Origin: JBOFFC01 sp051648405
Lineage (GTDB): Bacteria > Planctomycetota > Planctomycetia > Pirellulales > Lacipirellulaceae
Length of the DNA: 64,000 nucleotides
NCBI GenBank assembly: GCA_051648405.1
Contig: JBOFFC010000159.1
Location: forward strand, 133,648 to 197,647
Direction: 5' to 3'
Shown here: positions 25,855 to 33,934 of the stretch, piece by piece
Layout: each line of letters opens with the position of its first letter
How positions within the stretch are numbered: the first letter of the stretch is position 1
Program-made: the position numbers and the translations under genes
The notes under the pieces: generated by a model
Seen by the model: only the letters and a program-made list of their open reading frames with translations
Databases searched by the model: none
What the model was told of the DNA's origin: nothing

Positions 25855-27002
25855 AGTCCCGCTCGCTCTGCGACCGGTGCGTCGCGACGCGTGGCGGCCC
25901 GTGGGGTCAGGTCCCGCTCGTACAGCTCGGCGTAGCGGTCGATGACGGCCCGGACGTCGTACTGGCGTTCGACGAGCGCCCTGCCCGCTTCGGCCAGTCG
26001 CTCGCGACGCATGCCGTCGCGCAGCAAGCCGACGATCGCTGCCGACATCGCCGCCGGGTCGGCCGGGGGAACAAGCACCCCGGTTTCGTCGTCGCTGACC
26101 ACCTCGGGGGTGCCACCGACGCTCGTCGCGACAACGGCAATCCGGGCGGCCATCGCTTCGAGCAGCGTCAGCGAAACCCCTTCGGAGTCTGACGGCAGAA
26201 CGAACAGCCGGGCTCCGGATAGCAACCCGGGGATGTCGCGGACGTGGCCCAAGAACTCGACTCGGTCGTCGATGCGCAACCGGCGGGTTTCCGCTTCGAG
26301 CTCCTTTCGACATGGCCCCTCTCCGGCGATCAAAGCGCGGAGGTTCGGCTCGTCGTCGGCCGCGATCGAGATCGCCTTCAGCAGCGTCGTCACCCCTTTC
26401 TCGGGACTCAGGCGCGCGATCGTCACGATCGGCCGATCGGCGAGCAGAGGGTCGTCCGTGGGTGGGTCGCTCGGAAAACGGTCGAGGTTCACCCCGTTGT
26501 GGATCGTCGTGGTCTTGTCCGCCGGCACGCCGTAGTCGCGGGCCACGGCGGCAGCGTCGTCCGACACGCAGACGAACCGCGACACGAGCCGCGACGCCGA
26601 CGCGAACATCCACTGCTGGCGGGGCGACATCCCGAGCCCTTGCCCGTGCTGCGTGTGGATCACGCGGCGAACGCCGCTGATTCGCGCCGCGGGGGCCCCG
26701 TAGAGCAAGGCCCGGGCGTCGTGCGTGTGGACCACGTCGGCGCGTGTGTTCAACAGGACCCGGCGCAACTGCCCCACGAGCCCCGGCCGGAAGCCGGTCG
26801 GGCGGTGGAGGCACACAACGGGGTAGCCGGTCGCTCGGATCTCGTCGGCGACGACGCCTCCGTCACCGAGTGAAACGAACACCGGCGAGACCTTGCGGGG
26901 GTCGTTCACCCGCGCAAAGTCCAACAGCATCTTCTCCAGTCCCCCCACGTCGAGCCCGAACGTGACGTGGACGACCTTCAGAGGCAGCTCGGGCGAGTTC
27001 AT
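25851..27002 (-). CDS. GT4 family glycosyltransferase (PEP-CTERM/EPS-associated type)
   Basis: 383 residues from ATG 27002; a GTG at 27053 would add 17 polar residues. Starts KVVHVTFGLDVGGLEKMLLD, very like the TIGR03088-type sugar transferase of exosortase-linked EPS loci. Donor-site features are IARLSPEKGVTTLLKAI and LPSDSEGVSLTLLEAMAARI with the E-x7-E pair. Soluble, nucleotide-sugar dependent. Overlaps the next gene by four bases, and lies 78 bases downstream of the initiating sugar-phosphate transferase. Confidence 0.9.
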   Translation of the reverse strand: MNSPELPLKVVHVTFGLDVGGLEKMLLDFARVNDPRKVSPVFVSLGDGGVVADEIRATGYPVVCLHRPTGFRPGLVGQLRRVLLNTRADVVHTHDARALLYGAPAARISGVRRVIHTQHGQGLGMSPRQQWMFASASRLVSRFVCVSDDAAAVARDYGVPADKTTTIHNGVNLDRFPSDPPTDDPLLADRPIVTIARLSPEKGVTTLLKAISIAADDEPNLRALIAGEGPCRKELEAETRRLRIDDRVEFLGHVRDIPGLLSGARLFVLPSDSEGVSLTLLEAMAARIAVVATSVGGTPEVVSDDETGVLVPPADPAAMSAAIVGLLRDGMRRERLAEAGRALVERQYDVRAVIDRYAELYERDLTPRAATRRDAPVAERAGL

Positions 27003-27080
27003 GCACGGAGGCCCAGGGAGGTCGGAGGAAGAGATTCGGGAGTCGGGCGACACGCCGGCGTCGCGGTCAATGCGCCGGGG

Positions 27081-27917
27081 TCAGCACGCGACCGCGGCGC
27101 TCGCAACGCGGCCGCGATCTCGACGCGCAGCGCTCGGCGTTGCTGAGTCAGCGGCTAGTGCGCGCACGCGCGGTATCCGACGCACCAACGCGAGGTTCGC
27201 AACCATCGCCCGCGGCATGCCGGTCATCTTTAGCAAGGTGCAGGCGACCAACCGGACGTCGAGCGACAGCGACGCCGTGTAGACGTACTCCAGGTCGAGC
27301 TCGAGCTTGCGCCGCACGCAGTCAGTCGTCGTGTCGGGCGCCAGGTTCACCTGGGCGAGGCCCGTCACGCCGGGGAGCACCGCCATTCGCTGGCCGTAGC
27401 CCGGGATCTGGACGGCTAGCTCGGCGGCGATCTCGGGGCGTTCCGGCCGCGGGCCGACAAACGCCATCTCGCCGCGGGCGATGTTCCAAAGCTGCGGAAG
27501 CTCGTCGAGGTGCAGGAGCCGGAGCCACTTGCCGATCGGCGTGACCCGCGGGTCGTTCGGCTCGGCCCAAACGGCGCCGGTGCCGTTCTCGGCATCGACC
27601 GTCATGGAGCGGAGCTTCAAGATCTCGAAGACGCGGCCGTTGCGGCCGAGCCGCCGCTGGCGATAGATCGCCGGCCCGCGCGAGGTGCCGCGCACGAGTA
27701 GCAGCAAGCCCAACATCACGGGGCTCAGCATTGCGAGAGCGACGGCGGCGACCGCCGGCTCGACCCAACGCCGCCGCACCGAAGCGTCGTACGCCGGCGC
27801 TAGGGCGTCGCCTTGCGTGGCGGTAGTCGAGGTCTGAAACGCTGCGGTGGGAACGCTTCTGGGGATCGGGTCGATGACTCGGGGCTTAGGGCCCCGGTCG
27901 AGCAGGGAGGCACTCAT
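27081..27917 (-). CDS. Initiating sugar-phosphate transferase (WbaP/WcaJ type)
   Basis: 278 residues. A polar N-terminus of about 50 residues, one membrane segment (AVAAVALAMLSPVMLGLLLL), then the catalytic PF02397 domain: IYRQRRLGRNGRVFEILKLR, LHLDELPQLWNIARGEMAFV and V-G-P-R-P-E-R-P-E. This is the monotopic phosphoglycosyl transferase core that moves hexose-1-phosphate from a UDP-sugar to undecaprenyl phosphate, the first committed step of repeat-unit synthesis. It heads the minus arm of the locus. The upstream 590 bases contain palindromes and divide it from the divergent export arm. No strong ribosome site precedes the ATG. Confidence 0.93.
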   Translation of the reverse strand: MSASLLDRGPKPRVIDPIPRSVPTAAFQTSTTATQGDALAPAYDASVRRRWVEPAVAAVALAMLSPVMLGLLLLVRGTSRGPAIYRQRRLGRNGRVFEILKLRSMTVDAENGTGAVWAEPNDPRVTPIGKWLRLLHLDELPQLWNIARGEMAFVGPRPERPEIAAELAVQIPGYGQRMAVLPGVTGLAQVNLAPDTTTDCVRRKLELDLEYVYTASLSLDVRLVACTLLKMTGMPRAMVANLALVRRIPRVRALAADSATPSAARRDRGRVASAAVAC

Positions 27918-28508
27918 GATTGGGAATCACCGGTAATAAAAATCAGGGATGGGAATGCTTCGAATAACTTCGCGCCACGCACCACCCTCGGGCTAGGAGG
28001 GTCGCGTTTCGGCGCACAGGGGAGTCGTCCGCCGAGCGATCGCTCAGCGGACTACGCCTACAAAAAATGAGTCGGCTCACGCCGCCGCGGAGGGAACACA
28101 CACACTCCGCGGACGGCACTGAGGTGGCCCGCGACGCGCACGCGTTGATGTTGGGGGGTTACGCGCCGCGGGGACAGCTCAAGCCCCACAGAACGCAGTG
28201 CCAACTTAGTCGATTGCGCAGGTCGTGCAAGGAAAAAGAGCCATCCGATCGGGAATTCCGCGGCGTCCCGCCAAGTCGTGCGCGGCGCCGCAGACCGGCG
28301 AGCTGCCTGCGGCGCCGGTCGTTCTGGGTGGGCAAAAGGCTCGCCGCGTTCGGGTGGCGCCTGGTGGCGAAGGGATGCGGGCAATGCTGGCGCCACTTGA
28401 TGGCGAACCGCGTTTACGCCGAAACCGGTTACGACATCGAGTGCTGCGCCCTTCCCTTGTCCCGCGAAGGCGAGCGGAAGCGCTTCCCCCGGCGCGTTCG
28501 GAACCCGC
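27918..28508. other. 591-base divergent intergenic region of the polysaccharide locus
   Basis: Lies between the divergent sugar-phosphate transferase and TolC-like genes, so it must carry promoters for both arms. I see a near-perfect 26-bp palindrome at 28027-28052 and a hairpin at 28081-28117, but no recognisable riboswitch, no clear -35/-10 pair and no convincing small gene. An open frame from 28067 across this region has no protein-like character and shadows the next gene. Confidence 0.6.
28027..28117. promoter_or_regulatory. Palindrome and adjacent hairpin, candidate operator or leader structure
   Basis: 28027-28052 reads GTCCGC, C, GAGCGATCGCTC, A, GCGGAC: a two-fold symmetric site apart from one mismatched pair. 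It is followed by A6 at 28062-28067. At 28085-28092 CCGCGGAG pairs with CTCCGCGG at 28105-28112 across an ACACACA-type loop. Position between divergent operons suggests a regulator-binding site or mRNA leader structure. No factor can be named. Confidence 0.45.
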
Positions 28509-30512
28509 GTGTTGCCCCGCCTCGCCAAATCGATCCCGGCCACGTTTGTAGCCATCCCGGCCGGGATGGTCGCGTTGTGCTTGATCTTGACCAGCCCGGC
28601 CCGTGCGGCGGCCGTCGAGGGGATATCGGGCCTCGAACTACGCCAACCGTTCGGGCCCGGGCTGATCCGACGCCTCCCCCCCGTCGAGCTGGAGTCTCCG
28701 ACCGCAGAGCGTGTCGAAACCCCGTCGCCGGCCACCGAGACCCCCCGCGTGGCGATGGCGATCGTCGATCCGTTGATCGCCGACGGCGGAGCTCCTGCCG
28801 CCGCCGCGGAAGCCGAGGGGTTGATGCTCGGACCCGCCCACGGCTCCGCCCATGGCCCCGCCTACAGCTCTGTCGGCGCCAAGGAGTCCCTCGAATCGCC
28901 GGAGCTCGAATCCCCCGCTCCGGCCCCGGCGGACCCTCGCCTGGCGATGCCCGAGGTGCTTCCGACAGAGCTCGACGGAGACGAGGCCACAGCCGAGGCG
29001 CCCCTCCCGTCGGTCGCCCCCGCTGTCGCCGAGCCCGCGGTCCGCCTGACGCTGCGCGAGGCAGTCCGGCTGGGGATGGCCAACAACCGTGACGTGGCGG
29101 TCGCCAAGGTGACCCCGGCGATCGACGCAACGAACATCGACACCGAGCGGGCGGCGTTCGACCCCCTCGCAGGCCTGTCGATCTACGGAGGCCAGGCTGA
29201 CCGGCAGGCCCGGAGCCTGGTGCAGACGTTCGGCGAGTTCGCCGACGCGATCGAGACCGACTTCTTCCTGCCGCTCGACCGCCGCAACATGGCGTCGGTC
29301 CAGCAGCGGTTCCGCAGCGGCGGCGTGGTCGAGCTCGGGCTCTCGACCGATTACCAACGGCTACAGCCCGAAGGGCCGCAGCTTCTCGTGAATCCCGGGT
29401 GGGACTCGGTCGCGAACGTACGCCTCTCGCAGCCCCTCGCCAGGGGCCGCGGGCGTGGCGTTAACGAAGCCCCGCTGCGGATCGCGCAGGCCGGCGCGCG
29501 CCGGTCGCAACACGAGTTCTGCGCCGAGCTGCGCCGCGCGGTGTTCGAGATCGACCAGGCTTACTGGCGGCTCGCTGGCGCGCAACAGCGCGTGGCAGTC
29601 GCCAAGGACTTCCTCGCCAAAGCGCGAGCGTTCGACACCCAGGAGGAAGAGCGCCGCAAGTTAGGCCTCAGCGCGCGCCCCGAGCTCTTGCAGACCGGGG
29701 TCATCGTCCGCACGGCGATCACCACAGCGGGGCTCGCCGACCGCGACACGCGGATCGCCGAGGTTCGGCTGCGGCGGTCGATGGGGTTGGCGATGGCGGG
29801 CTTGGGGCTGGCCGACCCGACGGATGGGGTGCTGCCGATAGAGGCGATGCTGCTCGAAGCGTTCCCCGCGGACAGCGACATGAACGAGACGACCGACGTC
29901 GCACTGGCGGTCCCTATCGCGTTGCGACGCCCCGAGCTCGAAGCGCAGCGGGCGCGGATCGACGCCGTCGAGCAGGCGATCATCGCGGCCCGCAACGGCT
30001 TGCAGCCCGACCTCCGCGCGCAGCTCGACTACGCGACGACGGGCCTCGACGAGCGGCTGAGTGGCTCGTTCGACACGCTCGGCCGCAACGAGTACAGCAC
30101 CTGGGCCGCGGGGGTCGCCTGGGAGCGGCGGCTCGGCCTCCGGAGCGAGCAGGCAGACCTGCGACGGGCTCAGTTGTTGCTGGCGCGCGAAGCGGCCCGC
30201 GAGCGGCAGGTGGCCCACGACATCGTCGCCTCGCTCCGCGAAGCGGCCGCCGCGGTCGAGACGCTACGCGACCTGCTCGACGATCGGATCGACCTCGTGA
30301 AATCGACGCGGCAGCAGCTCGAGGTGTTCGACGAGCTCTACAACGAGAACGAGACCTCGCTCTTCCAGAGGATCGAGATCCTCCGCGTTCTGGCCGCCGC
30401 CGAGCTCGACGTCGTCACCACCTGGACCGACTTGCAGCTCGCCCTCGCCGAGTGGCGGTACCAGCGGGGCGACAACTGCGCCCGATTCGGGATCGAAGTC
30501 GGGGAAGACTGA
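28509..30512 (+). CDS. TolC-family outer membrane efflux/export protein
   Basis: 667 residues from a GTG start. Signal-like N-terminus (AGMVALCLILTSPARAAAVE). It is followed by a 140-residue Ala/Pro/Glu-rich linker not found in ordinary TolC proteins, then two alpha-helical repeats of the OEP family: LTLREAVRLGMANNRDVAVA, the R-x-x-x-V-F-E-I-D-Q-A-Y-W hairpin, and DLRRAQLLLAREAARERQVA with a C-terminal coiled coil. Forms a trimeric channel-tunnel in the outer membrane. Next to a Wzc-like protein it probably serves polysaccharide or peptide export in place of a Wza-type channel, which is absent here. Confidence 0.86.
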   Translation: MLPRLAKSIPATFVAIPAGMVALCLILTSPARAAAVEGISGLELRQPFGPGLIRRLPPVELESPTAERVETPSPATETPRVAMAIVDPLIADGGAPAAAAEAEGLMLGPAHGSAHGPAYSSVGAKESLESPELESPAPAPADPRLAMPEVLPTELDGDEATAEAPLPSVAPAVAEPAVRLTLREAVRLGMANNRDVAVAKVTPAIDATNIDTERAAFDPLAGLSIYGGQADRQARSLVQTFGEFADAIETDFFLPLDRRNMASVQQRFRSGGVVELGLSTDYQRLQPEGPQLLVNPGWDSVANVRLSQPLARGRGRGVNEAPLRIAQAGARRSQHEFCAELRRAVFEIDQAYWRLAGAQQRVAVAKDFLAKARAFDTQEEERRKLGLSARPELLQTGVIVRTAITTAGLADRDTRIAEVRLRRSMGLAMAGLGLADPTDGVLPIEAMLLEAFPADSDMNETTDVALAVPIALRRPELEAQRARIDAVEQAIIAARNGLQPDLRAQLDYATTGLDERLSGSFDTLGRNEYSTWAAGVAWERRLGLRSEQADLRRAQLLLAREAARERQVAHDIVASLREAAAAVETLRDLLDDRIDLVKSTRQQLEVFDELYNENETSLFQRIEILRVLAAAELDVVTTWTDLQLALAEWRYQRGDNCARFGIEVGED

Positions 30513-30827
30513 GTCCCCGACCGACGGCCCTTCGTGCGGCAAGCCGCCGCAGTCGGCGTGGCGCGGGGCGGGGTAGCTCGCCGATCGGACGCCGCGGACC
30601 GGATTCCCCGCCGCAACCGGTCTAGCTTCGCGCGGCGTAGCCCAAAGGGCGCAGGGGGCGGGTTCCGGGGGCATCCGAATCGCTTGACCGCGGGGGGGGC
30701 GTGATTACGCTTCAAGCACCCTCCTTCTCGCCGCGCCAGGTGTCCGGCCCGCCGCGTCGCCCCCCCTCCGCCTCGTCGCACCCCCTCCGCCTCGTGGCCC
30801 GCGCCGAACGTCGCGGGCGAACGTTCC
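30513..30827. other. 315-base intergenic region before the Wzc-like gene
   Basis: GC-rich with no credible gene on either strand. The only structure I see is a 15-bp direct repeat close to the downstream start. It may hold a secondary promoter for the chain-length gene; no promoter boxes are convincing. Confidence 0.5.
30762..30795 (+). repeat. 15-bp direct repeat, 19-bp period
   Basis: CCCCCTCCGCCTCGT occurs at 30762-30776 and 30781-30795, separated by CGCA, about 35 bases before the ATG of the Wzc-like gene. It is pyrimidine-rich on the coding strand. It could be a regulatory pair or a slippage product. Confidence 0.6.
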
Positions 30828-32936
30828 ATGGACCACTCACCGAATCGTGCTTCGGGATCGCTCGTGCAGGCCGCGCTACGCGGCGTTGCGCGAAACCGGG
30901 CGTGGCTGGTGGTGTCGTCCGTGCTTGGCGTCGCCGCCGGGGGGCTCGCCGCTGCGGTCCTCGGGACTGACAAGCACACGGTCGATGGGAAGATGCTCTA
31001 CAGCCCGAGCCGGGCAACCGCCCCGTACTACGAGTCCCCTCCGCTCGGGAACTTGGTCCAGCTCATCAAGACGCCGCAGCTCGCCGAGCGTCTGAAGAAG
31101 GACTGCCAGCTCGGCGAGGGGCTGTTCGAGATCAACCAGTTCGCACGGCTCGACGTCGGAGGGGACTCGACCCTAATCGCGCGCGTTACCCGTAAGAGCG
31201 AGAGCGAAGCGAAGCAGATCGTCGAGCGCCTGATGGAGCTCGCCGAGGAATCGGCGCGTGACATCCGGCGGCGCTCGGTTCAGCGGGTCCTGATCGACCT
31301 CGAGAGCGAAGAAGCGGCGGCTCGGCAGACCTACGCCTCGGCGCGTGACAAGTTCCAGCATTACCTGGAAGAGAACGGCGTCCCGAGTCCCGCGGCGCTC
31401 GAGTCGGAGACCACCGCGCTACAGCTTTCGGCGAACGAGTACGAGATCGAGGCCGAATTGGCGCGCGTCGATCGGACGGCCAGCGAGGCGCAGCGCGACC
31501 GGTTGATGGAGGCGCTGGTCGGGGAAGCGCCCGCCGAAGGCCCTCAAGAGGGGGGCGTCGAGCGGGCCGGCTTTGAAGGGGCGTCCGATGAGGACAACGC
31601 CCAACGGGGCGGTTCTGGTCGCCAAAGCGCCGTGGCGCTGCTGGACGCGAACCGCCGCGACGAGCTCTCCGATCGGATCCGACGCGAGCAGGAGGTCGCC
31701 ACCTACAAAGTTCAGCGCGAGAACAAGCAGAAAGAGCTCGAACGGGCGGAGCGTTTGTTTTCCCGGCAACTGATCGGCGAAGCGGCGCTCGAGCGGATTC
31801 GCGGCGAAGTTCAACTGCTTGAAGCGCAGCGGGGTCCGGGCATCGAGCAGATGCAACGAGAGCTCGAAGCGATCAACGAACGCCTCGCGAGCCGCCGCCG
31901 GCGCGGCGCCGATGGGTCCGTGACAACGGCCAGCGCCCTGACCAGCGAGCCGAGCCCCGTCGAGCAGACGCTGGCGCTACTGGACGGAGGCGCCGCCGGC
32001 GCGAAGTACAAGGCCGAGCGGCTCGGTGACGCACTCGAGGTCAAACGCGAACAGATCGACGACATCGCCGCGGTCGTCAAGAACGCCGAGCCGTTCCGTC
32101 AGGACGTCGCCGTCGCCGAGGCCGAGTGGCGCCGCGTCGAAACGATCCGCAACCAGTTCCGGCAGGCCGAGCACGCGACGGGGGGCGAGCTGTCGGTCGT
32201 CCACCACGCCACGCCGGTGATCGGCGGCCAGTCGTCGAACGCCCCCAAGGTGTTCGGCGCCGTGGCCCTGCTTACCGGCCTGTTGCTCACCGCCCCGTCG
32301 CTGCTGCGGGAGGTGCGCGGCGCCCTCCGCGAGCGTCGCGCTGTCGCCCCGGCGACCAACCTCCCCTTGCTGGCGCGGATCGACAGTTCGACGGGCGGCG
32401 ATTCGGCCCGGCAGGCGCTCGTAAACGAAGCCTACGGGCTGCTGGCGCTTCGGATGCAGCGGACCCTTGGCGAAGGCGCGCCGTGCGTGGTCCTCGCCGG
32501 TGTCGAGTCAGAAGACGCGGCGCGCGAGGCGGCCGTTGGCGTCGCCAACAGCCTCGCTCGGGGTGGCGCGGCCGTGACGCTGGTGGACCTCGCCGCGAGC
32601 GCTCCCGTCGTCGGGCCTCCGGCCAACCTCGGACTGCGACCCGAAGTGACGGTCTCGGCCGCGTTGGAGTTCTTTACGCCGGCCGGTGAGCTCGTCGCCC
32701 CGGCGCGTCTCGAGCAGGAGATCGCTTCGCTCCGCTCAGGGGACGCTGCGGTCGTTGTGGTTGCGCCGACGGTCGCCGATCGGCTGTTCGTCGAGTCGCT
32801 CGCCTGCCACGCCGACGGTCTCGCGCTCGTGACGAGCGGCGAACCGTGCAACGGCAACGACATCCGCGCTGCAATCGACGGCGTGATGGAAGTCGGCGGG
32901 CGAGTGCTCGGCGTCATCGAGCTGAGGCGCGGTTGA
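30828..32936 (+). CDS. Wzz/Wzc-like polysaccharide co-polymerase with degenerate kinase domain
   Basis: 702 residues. Membrane helix 1 at about 24-46 (AWLVVSSVLGVAAGGLAAAV). A long charged coiled-coil region at roughly 130-400 is interrupted by a variable Gly/Asp-rich loop (residues 230-270). Membrane helix 2 near 470-490 (FGAVALLTGLLLTAPSLL). A cytoplasmic C-terminal domain keeps the BY-kinase framework (VNEAYGLLALRMQR; V-T-L-V-D-L) but not its ATP site: where Walker A G-x-G-K-T/S should be, the chain reads AGVESEDAAREAAVGV. No Tyr-rich tail. It should set chain length or gate export without autokinase activity. Its stop overlaps the TTG start of the DUF1559 gene. Confidence 0.85.
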   Translation: MDHSPNRASGSLVQAALRGVARNRAWLVVSSVLGVAAGGLAAAVLGTDKHTVDGKMLYSPSRATAPYYESPPLGNLVQLIKTPQLAERLKKDCQLGEGLFEINQFARLDVGGDSTLIARVTRKSESEAKQIVERLMELAEESARDIRRRSVQRVLIDLESEEAAARQTYASARDKFQHYLEENGVPSPAALESETTALQLSANEYEIEAELARVDRTASEAQRDRLMEALVGEAPAEGPQEGGVERAGFEGASDEDNAQRGGSGRQSAVALLDANRRDELSDRIRREQEVATYKVQRENKQKELERAERLFSRQLIGEAALERIRGEVQLLEAQRGPGIEQMQRELEAINERLASRRRRGADGSVTTASALTSEPSPVEQTLALLDGGAAGAKYKAERLGDALEVKREQIDDIAAVVKNAEPFRQDVAVAEAEWRRVETIRNQFRQAEHATGGELSVVHHATPVIGGQSSNAPKVFGAVALLTGLLLTAPSLLREVRGALRERRAVAPATNLPLLARIDSSTGGDSARQALVNEAYGLLALRMQRTLGEGAPCVVLAGVESEDAAREAAVGVANSLARGGAAVTLVDLAASAPVVGPPANLGLRPEVTVSAALEFFTPAGELVAPARLEQEIASLRSGDAAVVVVAPTVADRLFVESLACHADGLALVTSGEPCNGNDIRAAIDGVMEVGGRVLGVIELRRG

Positions 32937-33901
32937 GGCGCAAGCAAGCCGCCGGTACAGCCTGTGGCTTCGGTGCGCGCCGGCTTGACGCGTTCACGCT
33001 CGTCGAGCTCCTCGTCGTGATCGCGATCATCGCGATCCTCGTCGGCCTTCTGTTGCCGGCCGTGCAGTCGGCGCGCGAGGCCGCGCGGCGATCGACGTGC
33101 CAGGTCAACCTGCGGCAACTCGCGCTCGCGTCCCTCGCCCACCACGACACGAGTGGACGCCTCCCCAGCGGCGGTTGGGGCTTCGCTTGGACCGGCGACC
33201 CCGACCGGGGAGTCGGCGACGATCAACCGGGCGGCTGGGTCTACGCGCTCCTTCCGCAGCTCGAACAGCAAGCGCTCGCCGACGTCGGTCGCGGGCTGGC
33301 CGGTGCGCCGAAGCGCGCGGCGCTCGCATCGCTCGCCCAGGCGCCGCTCGGCGTGATCCAGTGCCCCAGCCGCCGCGCGGTCGCCCTCTACCCGTACACC
33401 GGGACGGTGCCGGTGCGCAACGCCGACGCCGCGGCCGAAGTCGCCAAGAGCGACTACGCGGCGAGCGCCGGCGACACCGTCGTGCGGATCGAGGGGCCCG
33501 CGACCCTCGCCGACGGCGACGCCGGCGCGTTCGACTGGACCCCCGCCAAGGTTGCTAACGGCGCGATCACTCCCCGTAGGAGCGCTCGCCTCGCCGACCT
33601 GTCCGACGGCGCTTCGAAGACCTACCTCGCGGGGGAGAAGCGGTGCCTCGTCAGCGGGCACGACTGGGGGGACGACCAACACGCCTACCTGGGTCACGGG
33701 ACCGACAACGCCCGCACCGCCTCGGAGGCGTTCCCCCCGGCGCTCGACGGGCTGGACCCGCTCGACAAGAGTTTCGGCAGCGCCCACCCCGCGGGGGTTC
33801 ACTTCGCGCTGGCCGACGGGTCGGTGATGCTGGTCCCCTACGACGTCGATCTCGGCGTCTTCCGGCGGATGGCCAACCGATCCGACGGCGAATCCCGCTG
33901 A
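32933..33901 (+). CDS. DUF1559 prepilin-like protein
   Basis: 322 residues. The only in-frame start before the leader is TTG at 32933, overlapping the Wzc-like stop (TTGA), so it is probably co-translated with it. Class III leader of 20 residues ending in D-A, then FTLVELLVVIAIIAILVGLL, P-A-V-Q-S-A-R-E-A-A-R-R and a CPSRR-containing domain. Near the C-terminus H-P-A-G-V-H-F-A-L-A-D-G fits the H-x9-DG motif of the family. DUF1559 proteins are exported planctomycete pilin-like proteins, many per genome, of unknown function. The place inside an export operon links this copy to polysaccharide secretion. Confidence 0.88.
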   Translation: MRRKQAAGTACGFGARRLDAFTLVELLVVIAIIAILVGLLLPAVQSAREAARRSTCQVNLRQLALASLAHHDTSGRLPSGGWGFAWTGDPDRGVGDDQPGGWVYALLPQLEQQALADVGRGLAGAPKRAALASLAQAPLGVIQCPSRRAVALYPYTGTVPVRNADAAAEVAKSDYAASAGDTVVRIEGPATLADGDAGAFDWTPAKVANGAITPRRSARLADLSDGASKTYLAGEKRCLVSGHDWGDDQHAYLGHGTDNARTASEAFPPALDGLDPLDKSFGSAHPAGVHFALADGSVMLVPYDVDLGVFRRMANRSDGESR

Positions 33902-33934
33902 TTCCCGCCTCGACACTCCCACTGAGTTCCGCTC

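Noticed and set aside
27918..28508. Cyclic-di-GMP or cobalamin riboswitch in the leader
   Set aside because: Stems are present but none of the conserved riboswitch boxes could be found.
28067..29092. Open frame spanning the divergent region and the TolC-like start
   Set aside because: Low-complexity Arg/Pro translation and overlap with the TolC-like signal region.
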